Shown in pieces: positions 1 to 6,769 of a DNA stretch of 25,130 bases (its first letter is position 1; every line of letters begins with the position of its first letter). The notes beneath the pieces are model-generated. The model saw nothing but the letters and a program-made list of their open reading frames with translations. It was not told the origin of the DNA and did not search any database. Origin of the DNA: Betaproteobacteria bacterium (GTDB taxonomy: Bacteria > Pseudomonadota > Gammaproteobacteria > Burkholderiales > SG8-39); contig CANIIN010000001.1 in the NCBI GenBank assembly GCA_947467405.1, forward strand, positions 1 to 25,130. Direction: 5' to 3'. Made by a program: the position numbers and the translations under genes.

Positions 1-39
1 CATGGGATTCAAGAGTCCGCCATGTAGAATGCCGACCCT

Positions 40-867
40 ATGGATTTCATATTACTTGGCAAGGCGCTCATTCTCGGCATCGTCGAGGGGCTGACCGAAT
101 TTCTCCCGGTGTCGTCTACCGGGCATCTCATACTGGTCGGAGATCTGCTCGATTTCAATGACGAACGCGGTAAGGTTTTCGAGATAGTCATTCAGACTGG
201 CGCCATGCTGGCCATCATCTGGGAGTATCGCCGGCGGTTCGGCGCTGTCCTTGCCGGCCTTGGCTCGGATCAAGGCGCGCGAAAATTTGTGCTGAACCTC
301 GTCGTTGCGTTCATGCCGGCTGCCGTTCTGGGCCTCGCCTTCGGCCGCTACATCAAGGCTTATCTCTTCAAGCCTGTGCCCGTTGCACTGGCATTCATCG
401 TCGGCGGGATCGTCATTCTCTGGGTTGAACGTCGCAACAAGCCCGTTGTGATGGTTGAGTCGGTGGACGACATGAGCTGGAAAGACGCGCTGAAGGTCGG
501 GTTTGCGCAGGCTCTTGCCCTGATTCCCGGTACTTCACGTTCTGGCGCAACCATCATCGGGGGGTTGTTGTTCGGTTTTTCGCGCAAGGCGGCGACCGAA
601 TTTTCGTTCTTCCTGGCGGTGCCTACGCTTATCGCCGCCGGCGCCTACGATCTTTTCAAGCATCGTTCCCTTTTGTCGGCAGCGGATGCTGGTTTATTCG
701 CGGTGGGATTTGTTGCTGCGTTCTTCTCTGCCTTTCTGTGCGTGCGCTGGTTGCTGCGCTACATCGCACAGCATGATTTCGTGGTCTTCGCCTGGTACAG
801 GATCGTCTTTGGGGTTTTGGTATTGCTGACCGCGTGGACCGGCATGGTCAGTTGGACGGCCGGTTAG
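40..867 (+). CDS. uppP: Undecaprenyl-diphosphatase UppP (BacA)
   Basis: Integral membrane phosphatase that converts undecaprenyl diphosphate to the monophosphate, recycling the lipid carrier for peptidoglycan and other envelope polymers; overexpression gives bacitracin resistance in known members. The 275-residue product is the usual family length. Both signature regions are visible: the N-terminal EGLTEFLPVSSTGHL (about residues 16-30) and PGTSRSG (about 163-169), which hold the catalytic Glu, Ser and Arg residues. Multiple hydrophobic segments run to the C-terminus. The ATG at 40 gives the canonical N-terminus, but I see no good ribosome binding site before it. A TAGAAT at 25-30 is the only promoter-like element; its -35 cannot be judged because it is so near the window edge. 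The gene stands alone and converges with the rhodanese gene. Confidence 0.96.
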   Translation: MDFILLGKALILGIVEGLTEFLPVSSTGHLILVGDLLDFNDERGKVFEIVIQTGAMLAIIWEYRRRFGAVLAGLGSDQGARKFVLNLVVAFMPAAVLGLAFGRYIKAYLFKPVPVALAFIVGGIVILWVERRNKPVVMVESVDDMSWKDALKVGFAQALALIPGTSRSGATIIGGLLFGFSRKAATEFSFFLAVPTLIAAGAYDLFKHRSLLSAADAGLFAVGFVAAFFSAFLCVRWLLRYIAQHDFVVFAWYRIVFGVLVLLTAWTGMVSWTAG

Positions 868-993
868 CCGGAGGGACGGAACCGCAGTTCATGCGCTCGG
901 GGGAGTGGAACCCACCTCCTTTATGTCCTCTGACCAGATGGTTCATCCGGGTTGCACTGGATGAATGAGCGCCAGGAGAGTTTTCGCCCAGGA

Positions 994-1449
994 CTAACCT
1001 TGAATCCAGGGTAAACCATCGAATCGCCACCCGCCCAATAGATTGCGTTGCCCACCGGGGTTCTTGTCTCCTTCAAACCCGTTGAGAATATTGAAGCAAT
1101 GCGTATATCCAGCCCGGGTTGCAGCGGTCGCCGCGTTGAGTGATCGCGCACCTGAACGGCAAAGAAACAGGATCGGCGCTGACAGATCTGGTACAGCCTC
1201 CTGCAGTTGCGTCATGAATTGCGGATTGGATTGACCGCCCGGCCAGATGTTCCATTGAACGAGGACTGAGTCGGGCACTCGTCCAACCCACTCCCATTCC
1301 GCTTCCGTTCGGACATCGATGAGAGTGCAGCCGGGATGCGATGTCAACAAGGCAAATGCCTCGCTTGGAAGCACTTCACCTTCGTATTCGCGGCCGGACG
1401 ATTTTGCCCGTTCGCGTGCGGTCGCCAGAAGCTGGTTGATCGTGTTCAT
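994..1449 (-). CDS. Rhodanese-like sulfurtransferase domain protein
   Basis: Single-domain rhodanese of 151 residues, probably cytoplasmic since no signal peptide is seen. Such proteins carry sulfane sulfur on an active-site cysteine as a persulfide; the physiological acceptor cannot be told from sequence. Visible features are the CTLIDVRTEAEWEWVGRVP segment (about residues 41-59) typical of the CH2A region, and the active-site loop LCRSGARS with Cys97. I chose the ATG at 1449 (MNTINQLL) over the upstream in-frame GTG at 1503, because the 18 extra residues look unlike a rhodanese N-terminus. Neither start has a convincing Shine-Dalgarno. It is divergent from glnA, so its promoter must lie in or next to the nitrogen-control region at 1533-1705. 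The family is certain; the substrate is unknown. Confidence 0.9.
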   Translation of the reverse strand: MNTINQLLATARERAKSSGREYEGEVLPSEAFALLTSHPGCTLIDVRTEAEWEWVGRVPDSVLVQWNIWPGGQSNPQFMTQLQEAVPDLSAPILFLCRSGARSLNAATAATRAGYTHCFNILNGFEGDKNPGGQRNLLGGWRFDGLPWIQG

Positions 1450-1532
1450 GTGATTAGTTGATTCGTTGAAAGTGCTGCGGATTTTGAGGCGAGGAGACAG
1501 CACGAGTTAAAAATATTTTTAGCCAGACAGCC

Positions 1533-1547
1533 GCACATCAATGGTGC
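1533..1547. promoter_or_regulatory. NtrC binding site 1 of glnA
   Basis: GCACATCAATGGTGC matches the NtrC (NRI) palindrome GCAC-N7-GTGC as known from enteric glnA control regions. Its centre (1540) is 31 bp, about three helical turns, from the second site, and about 165 bp upstream of the predicted sigma-54 start. This is the usual arrangement for cooperative enhancer binding. The sequence match is seen; the function is inferred from the family. NtrC itself is encoded in this window. Confidence 0.78.
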
Positions 1548-1563
1548 GTTATTCGCGTTTTTC

Positions 1564-1578
1564 GCACTATAATGGTGC
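1564..1578. promoter_or_regulatory. NtrC binding site 2 of glnA, overlapping a TATAAT
   Basis: GCACTATAATGGTGC is a second NtrC-type palindrome (GCAC-N7-GTGC) on the same face of the helix as site 1, about 134 bp upstream of the predicted sigma-54 start. The hexamer TATAAT (1568-1573) lies inside it and could be the -10 of a sigma-70 promoter like enteric glnAp1, which NtrC represses. No good -35 is seen at 16-18 bp spacing, so the embedded promoter is uncertain while the NtrC site is well supported. Confidence 0.75.
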
Positions 1579-1678
1579 CATAAGCTGCTTCGCCATAACA
1601 ATGTGGCACAATCATCGAACATTGCGGACTTGCTAGCACCGGGGCGTCATCGCATTGAATCTTGTTGAAAGTAACCGG

Positions 1679-1694
1679 TGGCACATTTTCTGCT
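1679..1694 (+). promoter_or_regulatory. Sigma-54 promoter of glnA
   Basis: TGGCACATTTTCTGCT fits the -24/-12 consensus TGGCAC-N5-TTGCW with one mismatch. The invariant GG (1680-1681) and GC (1692-1693) are separated by exactly 10 bp. Transcription would start near 1705, leaving a leader of about 77 nt before glnA. Two NtrC sites lie 130-165 bp upstream, so this is the expected RpoN/NtrC-dependent promoter, active under nitrogen limitation. Confidence 0.82.
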
Positions 1695-1781
1695 GAATCC
1701 AATACTGTACCCAAGTTTTCCATACCGTCCCCGGCCTGTCCGGTAAAAAACACCTTAACGCGCTCTTAGGAGAGTTTTGAA

Positions 1782-3197
1782 ATGGCAATGTCTGCAAATG
1801 ACGTACTGAAACTGGTCAAGGACAAGGAAGTCAAGTTTGTCGATTTCCGCTTTACCGACACCAAAGGCAAGGAGCAGCACGTTTCTGTTCCGGCCAAGCA
1901 GTTCACAATGGACAAGTTCGAGAGCGGCCATGCTTTCGACGGTTCATCCATCGCGGGATGGAAGGGAATTGAAGCTTCCGACATGCTGCTGATGCCCGAT
2001 CCGGATTCAGCTCGTCTGGACCCATTCACCGACGAGACCGTTCTGAACATCACGTGCGACGTGGTCGAACCGTCAGACGGCAAGGGCTACGATCGCGATC
2101 CGCGCACGATTGCAAAGCGTGGCGAGGCTTTCCTGAAGTCATCCGGGATTGGTGACACCGCTTTTTTTGGCCCCGAGCCAGAGTTCTTCATTTTTGATGG
2201 CGTCACCTGGGGTGCCGACATGTCGGGAAGTTTCGTCAAGATCAAGTCGGAAGAGGCGCCTTGATCGTCATCTATTGATTATGAAGGCGGCAACTTCGCG
2301 CACCGTGCACCGGTCAAGGGTGGCTATTTTCCCGTCCCGCCGACTGATACCTTCCATGACATGCGCAATGCGATGTGTCTTGCGCTCGAGCAGCAGGGGG
2401 TGGAAGTCGAGGTGCATCACCACGAGGTCGCCACGCCGGGTCAGTGTGAAATCGGCACGTTATTCAATTCACTCGTCAAGCGCGCCGATTGGAATCAGAT
2501 CCTGAAGTACACGGTGTGGAACGTGGCGCATGCCTACGGCAAGACGGCGACATTCATGCCGAAGCCGGTGGTGGGCGACAACGGGTCGGGCATGCACGTG
2601 CACCAATCGGTCTGGAAAGATGGCAAGAATCTGTTTGCCGGCAATGGCTACGCAGGTCTGTCCGATTTTGCCCTGTACTACATCGGCGGCATCATCAAGC
2701 ACGCCAAGGCTCTGAATGCCATCACCAATCCTGGCACCAATAGCTATAAGCGGCTGGTTCCCGGCTTTGAAGCGCCGATCAATCTGGCTTACTCGGCACG
2801 TAACCGTTCGGCTGCCTGCCGTATTCCGCACGTGTCTAACCCGAAGGGCCGACGAGTTGAAGTTCGTTTCCCGGATCCGACTGCCAATCCTTATCTCGCA
2901 TTTACTGCCCTTCTGATGGCTGGTCTGGACGGTGTGCAGAACAAGATTCATCCGGGCGACCCGATCGACAAGAACCTTTACGATCTGCCTCCTTCCCAAG
3001 CCAAGAAGGTACCGAACGTTGCTTCGTCCCTGGACATGGCCTTGGAGCATCTGGACAAGGACCGCGCCTTCCTGACCAAGGGTGGCGTGTTCTCTGACGA
3101 TTTCATTGATGCCTATATCGGACTCAAGATGGAAGAAGTCACGCGTTTCCGCATGACGACGCATCCGATCGAATTCGACATGTATTACAGCCTGTAA
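1782..3197 (+). pseudogene. glnA: Glutamine synthetase type I, interrupted by an in-frame TGA at codon 161
   Basis: Glutamine synthetase joins ammonia to glutamate using ATP. The reading frame spans 471 codons, the usual length of proteobacterial GSI, with a clear ribosome site AGGAGAG (1768-1774) 7 nt before the ATG. It contains one stop, TGA at 2262-2264, in SEEAP-stop-SSSIDYEGGN, where homologues have Trp (EGAWNSS in E. coli). The frame does not shift: the same frame continues through VKGGYFPVPP, the HHHEVATPGQ and NGSGMHVHQS active-site segments and RFPDP to the C-terminus. The adenylylation loop NLYDLPP (Tyr about 400) is intact. Every other Trp here is TGG and TGA ends many neighbouring genes, so the code is not altered. 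No other decay is visible, suggesting a very recent mutation or a base error (TGG to TGA at 2264). If real, the product would be an inactive 160-residue fragment. Confidence 0.93.
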
Positions 3198-3269
3198 GAA
3201 TCGTCAGAAAGCTATTCCTTCCGCTCGCGGCTGTTTATCGGCGATTCGGGGGAGAGGGGTGATTGGAAG

Positions 3270-3306
3270 AAGGACGGGGAATGGTTCGGTACCCCGTCCT
3301 TTTTTC
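3270..3306 (+). terminator. Rho-independent terminator of glnA
   Basis: A 10-bp perfect stem, AAGGACGGGG (3270-3279) and CCCCGTCCTT (3292-3301), with a 12-nt loop, runs directly into a T tract. It lies about 70 nt after the glnA stop and separates glnA from the DUF4124-ntrBC unit. Partial read-through may still link them. Confidence 0.9.
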
Positions 3307-3308
3307 AT

Positions 3309-3337
3309 TTGAAATCAGGATTATCTTCGCCTACACT
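3309..3337 (+). promoter_or_regulatory. Sigma-70-type promoter of the DUF4124-ntrB-ntrC unit
   Basis: TTGAAA (3309-3314), a 17-bp spacer and TACACT (3332-3337) lie just after the glnA terminator and about 40 bp before the DUF4124 start. A start near 3344 would give constitutive low-level ntrBC transcription independent of glnA. Spacing is ideal and the hexamers match moderately. Confidence 0.5.
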
Positions 3338-3376
3338 TAAAATTCCCTCTTGAAATGCGCTTAACAGGATCAGGCA

Positions 3377-3910
3377 ATGAGGCTTTACCCCTATCTGCTG
3401 GGTGCCGCGTTCGTCATGGCCACTGCAAGCGCATTGGCGCAGGCGCCGTCCGTTGGTGCCACCTATCGTTGCGTGGACGATGCCGGACGCAGCACGTATA
3501 CCAATGTGCGCGAGGAAATGGCGGGAAAGAAATGCACGGTGGTGAGCCGTGAGGTCTCAGTCGTCCCAGTTCCTGCAGCGACTCCGTCCGCTTCCGGGAG
3601 TGCAAGATCATCAGGCGCAAAATCATCAACCGACAGTTCCGCCAGTGGATCAGGGGCGTCCAAGGTTGATGCAACAACGCAGCGCTCCCGTGATGGAGAC
3701 CGCAAGCGCATCCTCGAGCAGGAATTGCAGAGTGCCGAGAAGCAGTTGGCTGAGGCGCGCAAGAAGCTCACGGAGCAGGAATCCATCCGCAATGGCGACG
3801 AGAAGAACTACCAGCGCGTTCTGGATCGCCTCAAGCCCTTCCAGGATGAGGTTCGCATTGCCGAGGACAATGTCTCGGCACTCAGGAAAGAGTTGTCCGG
3901 TACCCGCTAG
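3377..3910 (+). CDS. Secreted DUF4124 domain protein with C-terminal coiled coil
   Basis: A 177-residue protein of unknown function. Residues 1-21 form a signal peptide (hydrophobic core then ASALA-QA), so export across the inner membrane is likely. The segment YRCVDDAGRSTYTN (about 30-43), followed by a second Cys in GKKCTVV, is typical of the short DUF4124 domain. A Ser/Ala/Pro-rich low-complexity linker (about 65-100) leads to a charged helical region (about 105-175) rich in Glu, Lys, Gln and Leu heptads, probably a coiled coil. The start has AGGA at 3366-3369. It lies between glnA and ntrB, an arrangement I recall from other betaproteobacteria, but a nitrogen role is only association. Nothing suggests an enzyme. 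Confidence 0.85.
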   Translation: MRLYPYLLGAAFVMATASALAQAPSVGATYRCVDDAGRSTYTNVREEMAGKKCTVVSREVSVVPVPAATPSASGSARSSGAKSSTDSSASGSGASKVDATTQRSRDGDRKRILEQELQSAEKQLAEARKKLTEQESIRNGDEKNYQRVLDRLKPFQDEVRIAEDNVSALRKELSGTR

Positions 3911-3999
3911 CGGCCTTTCACACTTCGCTTTGCTGGTGACGATCTTCCGCGCGATGCGGCGTGTTTTCGCATTTGTCCCCGTTTCGTCAGGGAGGCTCC

Positions 4000-5049
4000 G
4001 TGAAGGGATTTGAGGGCCTGGAGCATCTGGATACTTCGGTTGCAGTGCTCGACGCTGGCCTGAGGGTTTCCTACGTCAATCCATCCTTTGAAAATCTTCT
4101 CGACGTCAGCGGGAAAAGTGCGATCGGACAACGCTTCGGCGATCTGTTCGTTGATGCGGTTGATTTTGAACGGAAATTGCAACTCGCGATTGAGGACGAG
4201 CGAGGGTTTTCTGACGAAGCCATATCCCTGACCAGGCTTGGGCACGAGTCCCGGGCGCTCAATTGCGTAGTCACTCCTGTTGACACCGGCCAATTCCGTC
4301 TCATGATCGAACTGCGGCACATCGAAAAGCGTCTGCGTGTTCAGCGCGAGGAACAGCAGCAGACCCAATTGGTTGCCAATCGAGAGTTGATCCGCAATCT
4401 GGCGCATGAAATCAAGAATCCGCTGGGCGGACTTCGCGGATCCGCTCAACTGCTGGAGCGTGAACTTGATCGTCCTGAATTGCGTGAGTACACACAGGTC
4501 ATCATCAAGGAGGCAGACCGGCTTCAGGCTTTGATGGACCGCCTGCTGACGCCACATCGCCCGCCGCAATCGGTGACCATGAATATTCATGAGGTCTGCG
4601 AGCGGGTGCGGAGCCTGATTCTGGCCGAATTTCCTGCTGGATTGCGCATTCGCCGCGATTACGACACCAGCATTCCCGAGTTTCCCGGGGACCGTGAGCA
4701 ACTCATCCAGGCAACCTTGAATATTGCCCGCAATGCGGCGCAGGCCTTGGCAGGGGTCGGCGAGATTCGTTTGCGCACACGGATAGTTCGCCAGGTGACT
4801 ATTACCAAGAGGCGTTATCGCCTGGCACTAGAATTGCAAGTGATCGATGACGGCCCCGGAATTCCGGCAGATATACGGGACAGGATTTTCTTTCCGCTCG
4901 TGTCCGGACGTGAGGGCGGAAGCGGTCTGGGCCTCACGCTTGCGCAGACATTCGTTCAGTACCACAACGGACTGATCGAGGTCGACAGTGAGCCGGGGAG
5001 AACTTCTTTCAAGATACTTCTGCCGCTCAAGGCAGCGGGCAAGGGTTGA
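4000..5049 (+). CDS. glnL: Nitrogen regulation sensor kinase/phosphatase NtrB (GlnL)
   Basis: Cytosolic histidine kinase that phosphorylates NtrC under nitrogen limitation and, with PII, dephosphorylates it in excess. An N-terminal PAS-like domain (about residues 8-105) is followed by the H box NLAHEIKNPLGGLRGSAQLL with His136, the N box NIARNAAQAL, the G1 motif DDGPGIP and the G2 motif GGSGLGL. No membrane segment is seen, as expected for NtrB. I chose the GTG at 4000, preceded by AGGGAGG, over the upstream in-frame GTG at 3961; this gives 349 residues, the usual length. It is followed by ntrC after 21 nt, so the two are co-transcribed and form the matched sensor-regulator pair acting on the upstream glnA promoter. 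Confidence 0.96.
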   Translation: MKGFEGLEHLDTSVAVLDAGLRVSYVNPSFENLLDVSGKSAIGQRFGDLFVDAVDFERKLQLAIEDERGFSDEAISLTRLGHESRALNCVVTPVDTGQFRLMIELRHIEKRLRVQREEQQQTQLVANRELIRNLAHEIKNPLGGLRGSAQLLERELDRPELREYTQVIIKEADRLQALMDRLLTPHRPPQSVTMNIHEVCERVRSLILAEFPAGLRIRRDYDTSIPEFPGDREQLIQATLNIARNAAQALAGVGEIRLRTRIVRQVTITKRRYRLALELQVIDDGPGIPADIRDRIFFPLVSGREGGSGLGLTLAQTFVQYHNGLIEVDSEPGRTSFKILLPLKAAGKG

Positions 5050-5070
5050 TCATGCAGCAAGGGATAAAAC

Positions 5071-6552
5071 GTGGAAACTGAAGACGAACTGGTCAGCGGG
5101 CAGATCATGCCTGCCCCATCTGGGGCGAGGTCCTTTTTTTCTCAGCTAAAGCCTGTATGGGTCGTTGATGATGACCGCTCGATACGCTGGGTTTTCGAGA
5201 AGGCACTGACGCGGGAGGGCATTCCTTTCAAAACTTTCGGCCTCGCGCAGGACGCCATGGAGGCTTTGGCGATCAGTCCTCCCCAGGTTCTGGTGTCGGA
5301 CATCCGCATGCCAGGGGCTTCAGGCCTGGAATTGCTGCAGATGGTCAGGGAGCGCTATCCGACCCTGCCGGTCATCATCATGACGGCGTATTCCGACCTT
5401 GAGTCGGCGGTTGCTGCCTTTCAGGGCGGGGCCTTTGAATATCTTCCCAAGCCATTCGACGTCGATCAGGCCGTGGATCTGATTCGACGTGCGCTTGATG
5501 AGTCACTGCGAGGCGTGGAGGCAGAGCAGGTTGAACCACAATCCCCGGAAATCCTGGGACAGGCGCCTTCCATGCAGGAAGTTTTCCGTGCCATCGGTCG
5601 CCTTGCGCAGTCGTCGGCGACGGTACTGATTACAGGCGAGTCGGGCAGCGGCAAGGAACTGGTTGCCAGGGCACTGCATCGTCACAGTCCGCGAGCGGCG
5701 AAGCCCTTTGTCGCCATCAACACGGCAGCCATGCCGAAGGATCTTCTCGAATCCGAACTTTTCGGCCACGAACGCGGTGCATTTACCGGTGCGCAGGCGA
5801 TGCGTCGAGGCCGGTTCGAACAGGCCGAGGGCGGCACCTTGTTTCTGGATGAAATCGGCGATATGCCATCCGAACTGCAGACACGACTTTTGCGCGTGCT
5901 GTCCGACGGAACGTTCTATCGGGTAGGCGGGCATCAACCGATACGTGCCAGCGTGCGCGTTATTGCAGCTACCCATCAGGACCTCGAAGCGCACGTCAAG
6001 AATGGTTTGTTCAGGGAAGATCTATACCATCGACTCAACGTCATACGGCTTCGCCTGCCAAGCCTGAGGGAGCGGCGCGAGGACATTCCGTTGCTCGCCC
6101 GTCACTTCCTGGGCAAGTCCGCGCGCGACCTGGGCGTCGAGCCGAAGCGCCTTGCTGATTCCGCGATGACGTATCTTGCGGGGCAGAATTTCCCTGGCAA
6201 TGTGCGACAACTCGAGAACATCTGTCATTGGCTAACAGTGATGGCGCCGATGCAGGTCGTCGAAGTCGGTGACCTCCCTGCTGAGTTGCGGGAAACAACG
6301 ACGGGTATGTCCGACTCCGACTGGCTCGGTGCGTTGGCGCGAGAGATCGATCGGATTCTTGCGCGAGGTGATTCTGCCATCATGGATTCCCTGACCCGGG
6401 ATTTCGAGAAGACGCTGATTACCAAGGCCTTGGCCAAGACTGGCGGTCGACGCATCGAGGCCGCCAATCTGCTTGGTATTGGCCGCAATACCATCACGCG
6501 CAAGATTCAGGAACTGGGTCTGGAGAAAGGCGCGTCTCAGGAGGGTAATTGA
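5071..6552 (+). CDS. glnG: Nitrogen response regulator NtrC (GlnG), sigma-54 activator
   Basis: Enhancer-binding protein that, when phosphorylated by NtrB, oligomerises and uses ATP to open sigma-54 promoters. The 493 residues hold a receiver domain with the acidic pocket VVDDD (31-35), phospho-acceptor Asp77 in SDIRMPG and Lys127 in PKPF. The AAA+ domain has Walker A GESGSGKE (189-196), the sigma-54 contact loop GAFTGA (236-241) and Walker B GGTLFLDE (254-261). A Fis-type helix-turn-helix (GGRRIEAANLLGIGRNTITRK) closes the protein. The start is GTG at 5071 after AAGGGA. It gives about 26 residues before the receiver, longer than many NtrC proteins; ATG at 5107 is an alternative with a weaker ribosome site. 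The glnA region at 1533-1694 is its obvious target. Confidence 0.96.
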   Translation: METEDELVSGQIMPAPSGARSFFSQLKPVWVVDDDRSIRWVFEKALTREGIPFKTFGLAQDAMEALAISPPQVLVSDIRMPGASGLELLQMVRERYPTLPVIIMTAYSDLESAVAAFQGGAFEYLPKPFDVDQAVDLIRRALDESLRGVEAEQVEPQSPEILGQAPSMQEVFRAIGRLAQSSATVLITGESGSGKELVARALHRHSPRAAKPFVAINTAAMPKDLLESELFGHERGAFTGAQAMRRGRFEQAEGGTLFLDEIGDMPSELQTRLLRVLSDGTFYRVGGHQPIRASVRVIAATHQDLEAHVKNGLFREDLYHRLNVIRLRLPSLRERREDIPLLARHFLGKSARDLGVEPKRLADSAMTYLAGQNFPGNVRQLENICHWLTVMAPMQVVEVGDLPAELRETTTGMSDSDWLGALAREIDRILARGDSAIMDSLTRDFEKTLITKALAKTGGRRIEAANLLGIGRNTITRKIQELGLEKGASQEGN

Positions 6553-6696
6553 GCATCGCTGGCCGTCACGCAGTGGTGTTTGCTCGACCGTGAAAAAGTT
6601 GTGCGGAAATGCAATCTTGGCTTGATGTGATTTTGCAATCGGTGGGGGGGCTAATTTCGCCTCGAACTGACGAACATTTCATAATCCGGAATGGCC

Positions 6697-6725
6697 TTGA
6701 TTCGACTGGTGTAGACCAATAGAAT
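6697..6725 (+). promoter_or_regulatory. aceB promoter with TGGT-N4-ACCA palindrome in the spacer
   Basis: TTGATT (6697-6702), a 17-bp spacer and TAGAAT (6720-6725) form a well-spaced sigma-70-type promoter about 45 bp before the aceB start. The spacer holds the dyad TGGTGTAGACCA (6707-6718). TGGT/ACCA half-sites are typical of GntR/FCD-family repressors that control organic-acid metabolism (PdhR, LldR, GlcC, FadR), although those usually have a shorter centre. Occupation would block polymerase. The promoter and dyad are seen; the regulator is inferred and none is encoded nearby. Confidence 0.55.
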
Positions 6726-6769
6726 GCCCCTCCCATCCAATTTCCTGAAACGTCCCAAGGACAATTCCC

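Noticed and set aside
942..965. Inverted repeat TTCATCC/GGATGAA between uppP and the rhodanese gene as a terminator
   Set aside because: The stem is only 7 bp with a 10-nt loop and has no T tract on either strand. I see nothing else notable in the 126-bp convergent gap.
1604..1619. A second TGGCAC upstream of glnA as an alternative sigma-54 promoter
   Set aside because: The -24 element is perfect, but the -12 position reads TCGAA instead of TTGCW, lacking the required GC. The site at 1679-1694 fits far better.
1782..3197. UGA at codon 161 of glnA as selenocysteine or as a reassigned Trp codon
   Set aside because: The position is Trp rather than Cys in the family, no SECIS-like hairpin follows, and TGA works as a normal stop for many genes here while Trp is TGG throughout. 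A frameshift was also considered, but both halves are in the same frame.
2361..3197. The C-terminal part of glnA as a separate gene starting at ATG 2361
   Set aside because: The preceding codons from 2265 to 2360 also encode conserved GlnA sequence in the same frame, and no ribosome binding site is seen before 2361.
6644..6650. G7 run upstream of aceB as a phase-variable element
   Set aside because: It lies about 45 bp upstream of the -35 and outside any coding sequence. A run of seven G in GC-rich DNA is not unusual, and similar runs occur at 7741 within aceB and at 24637.
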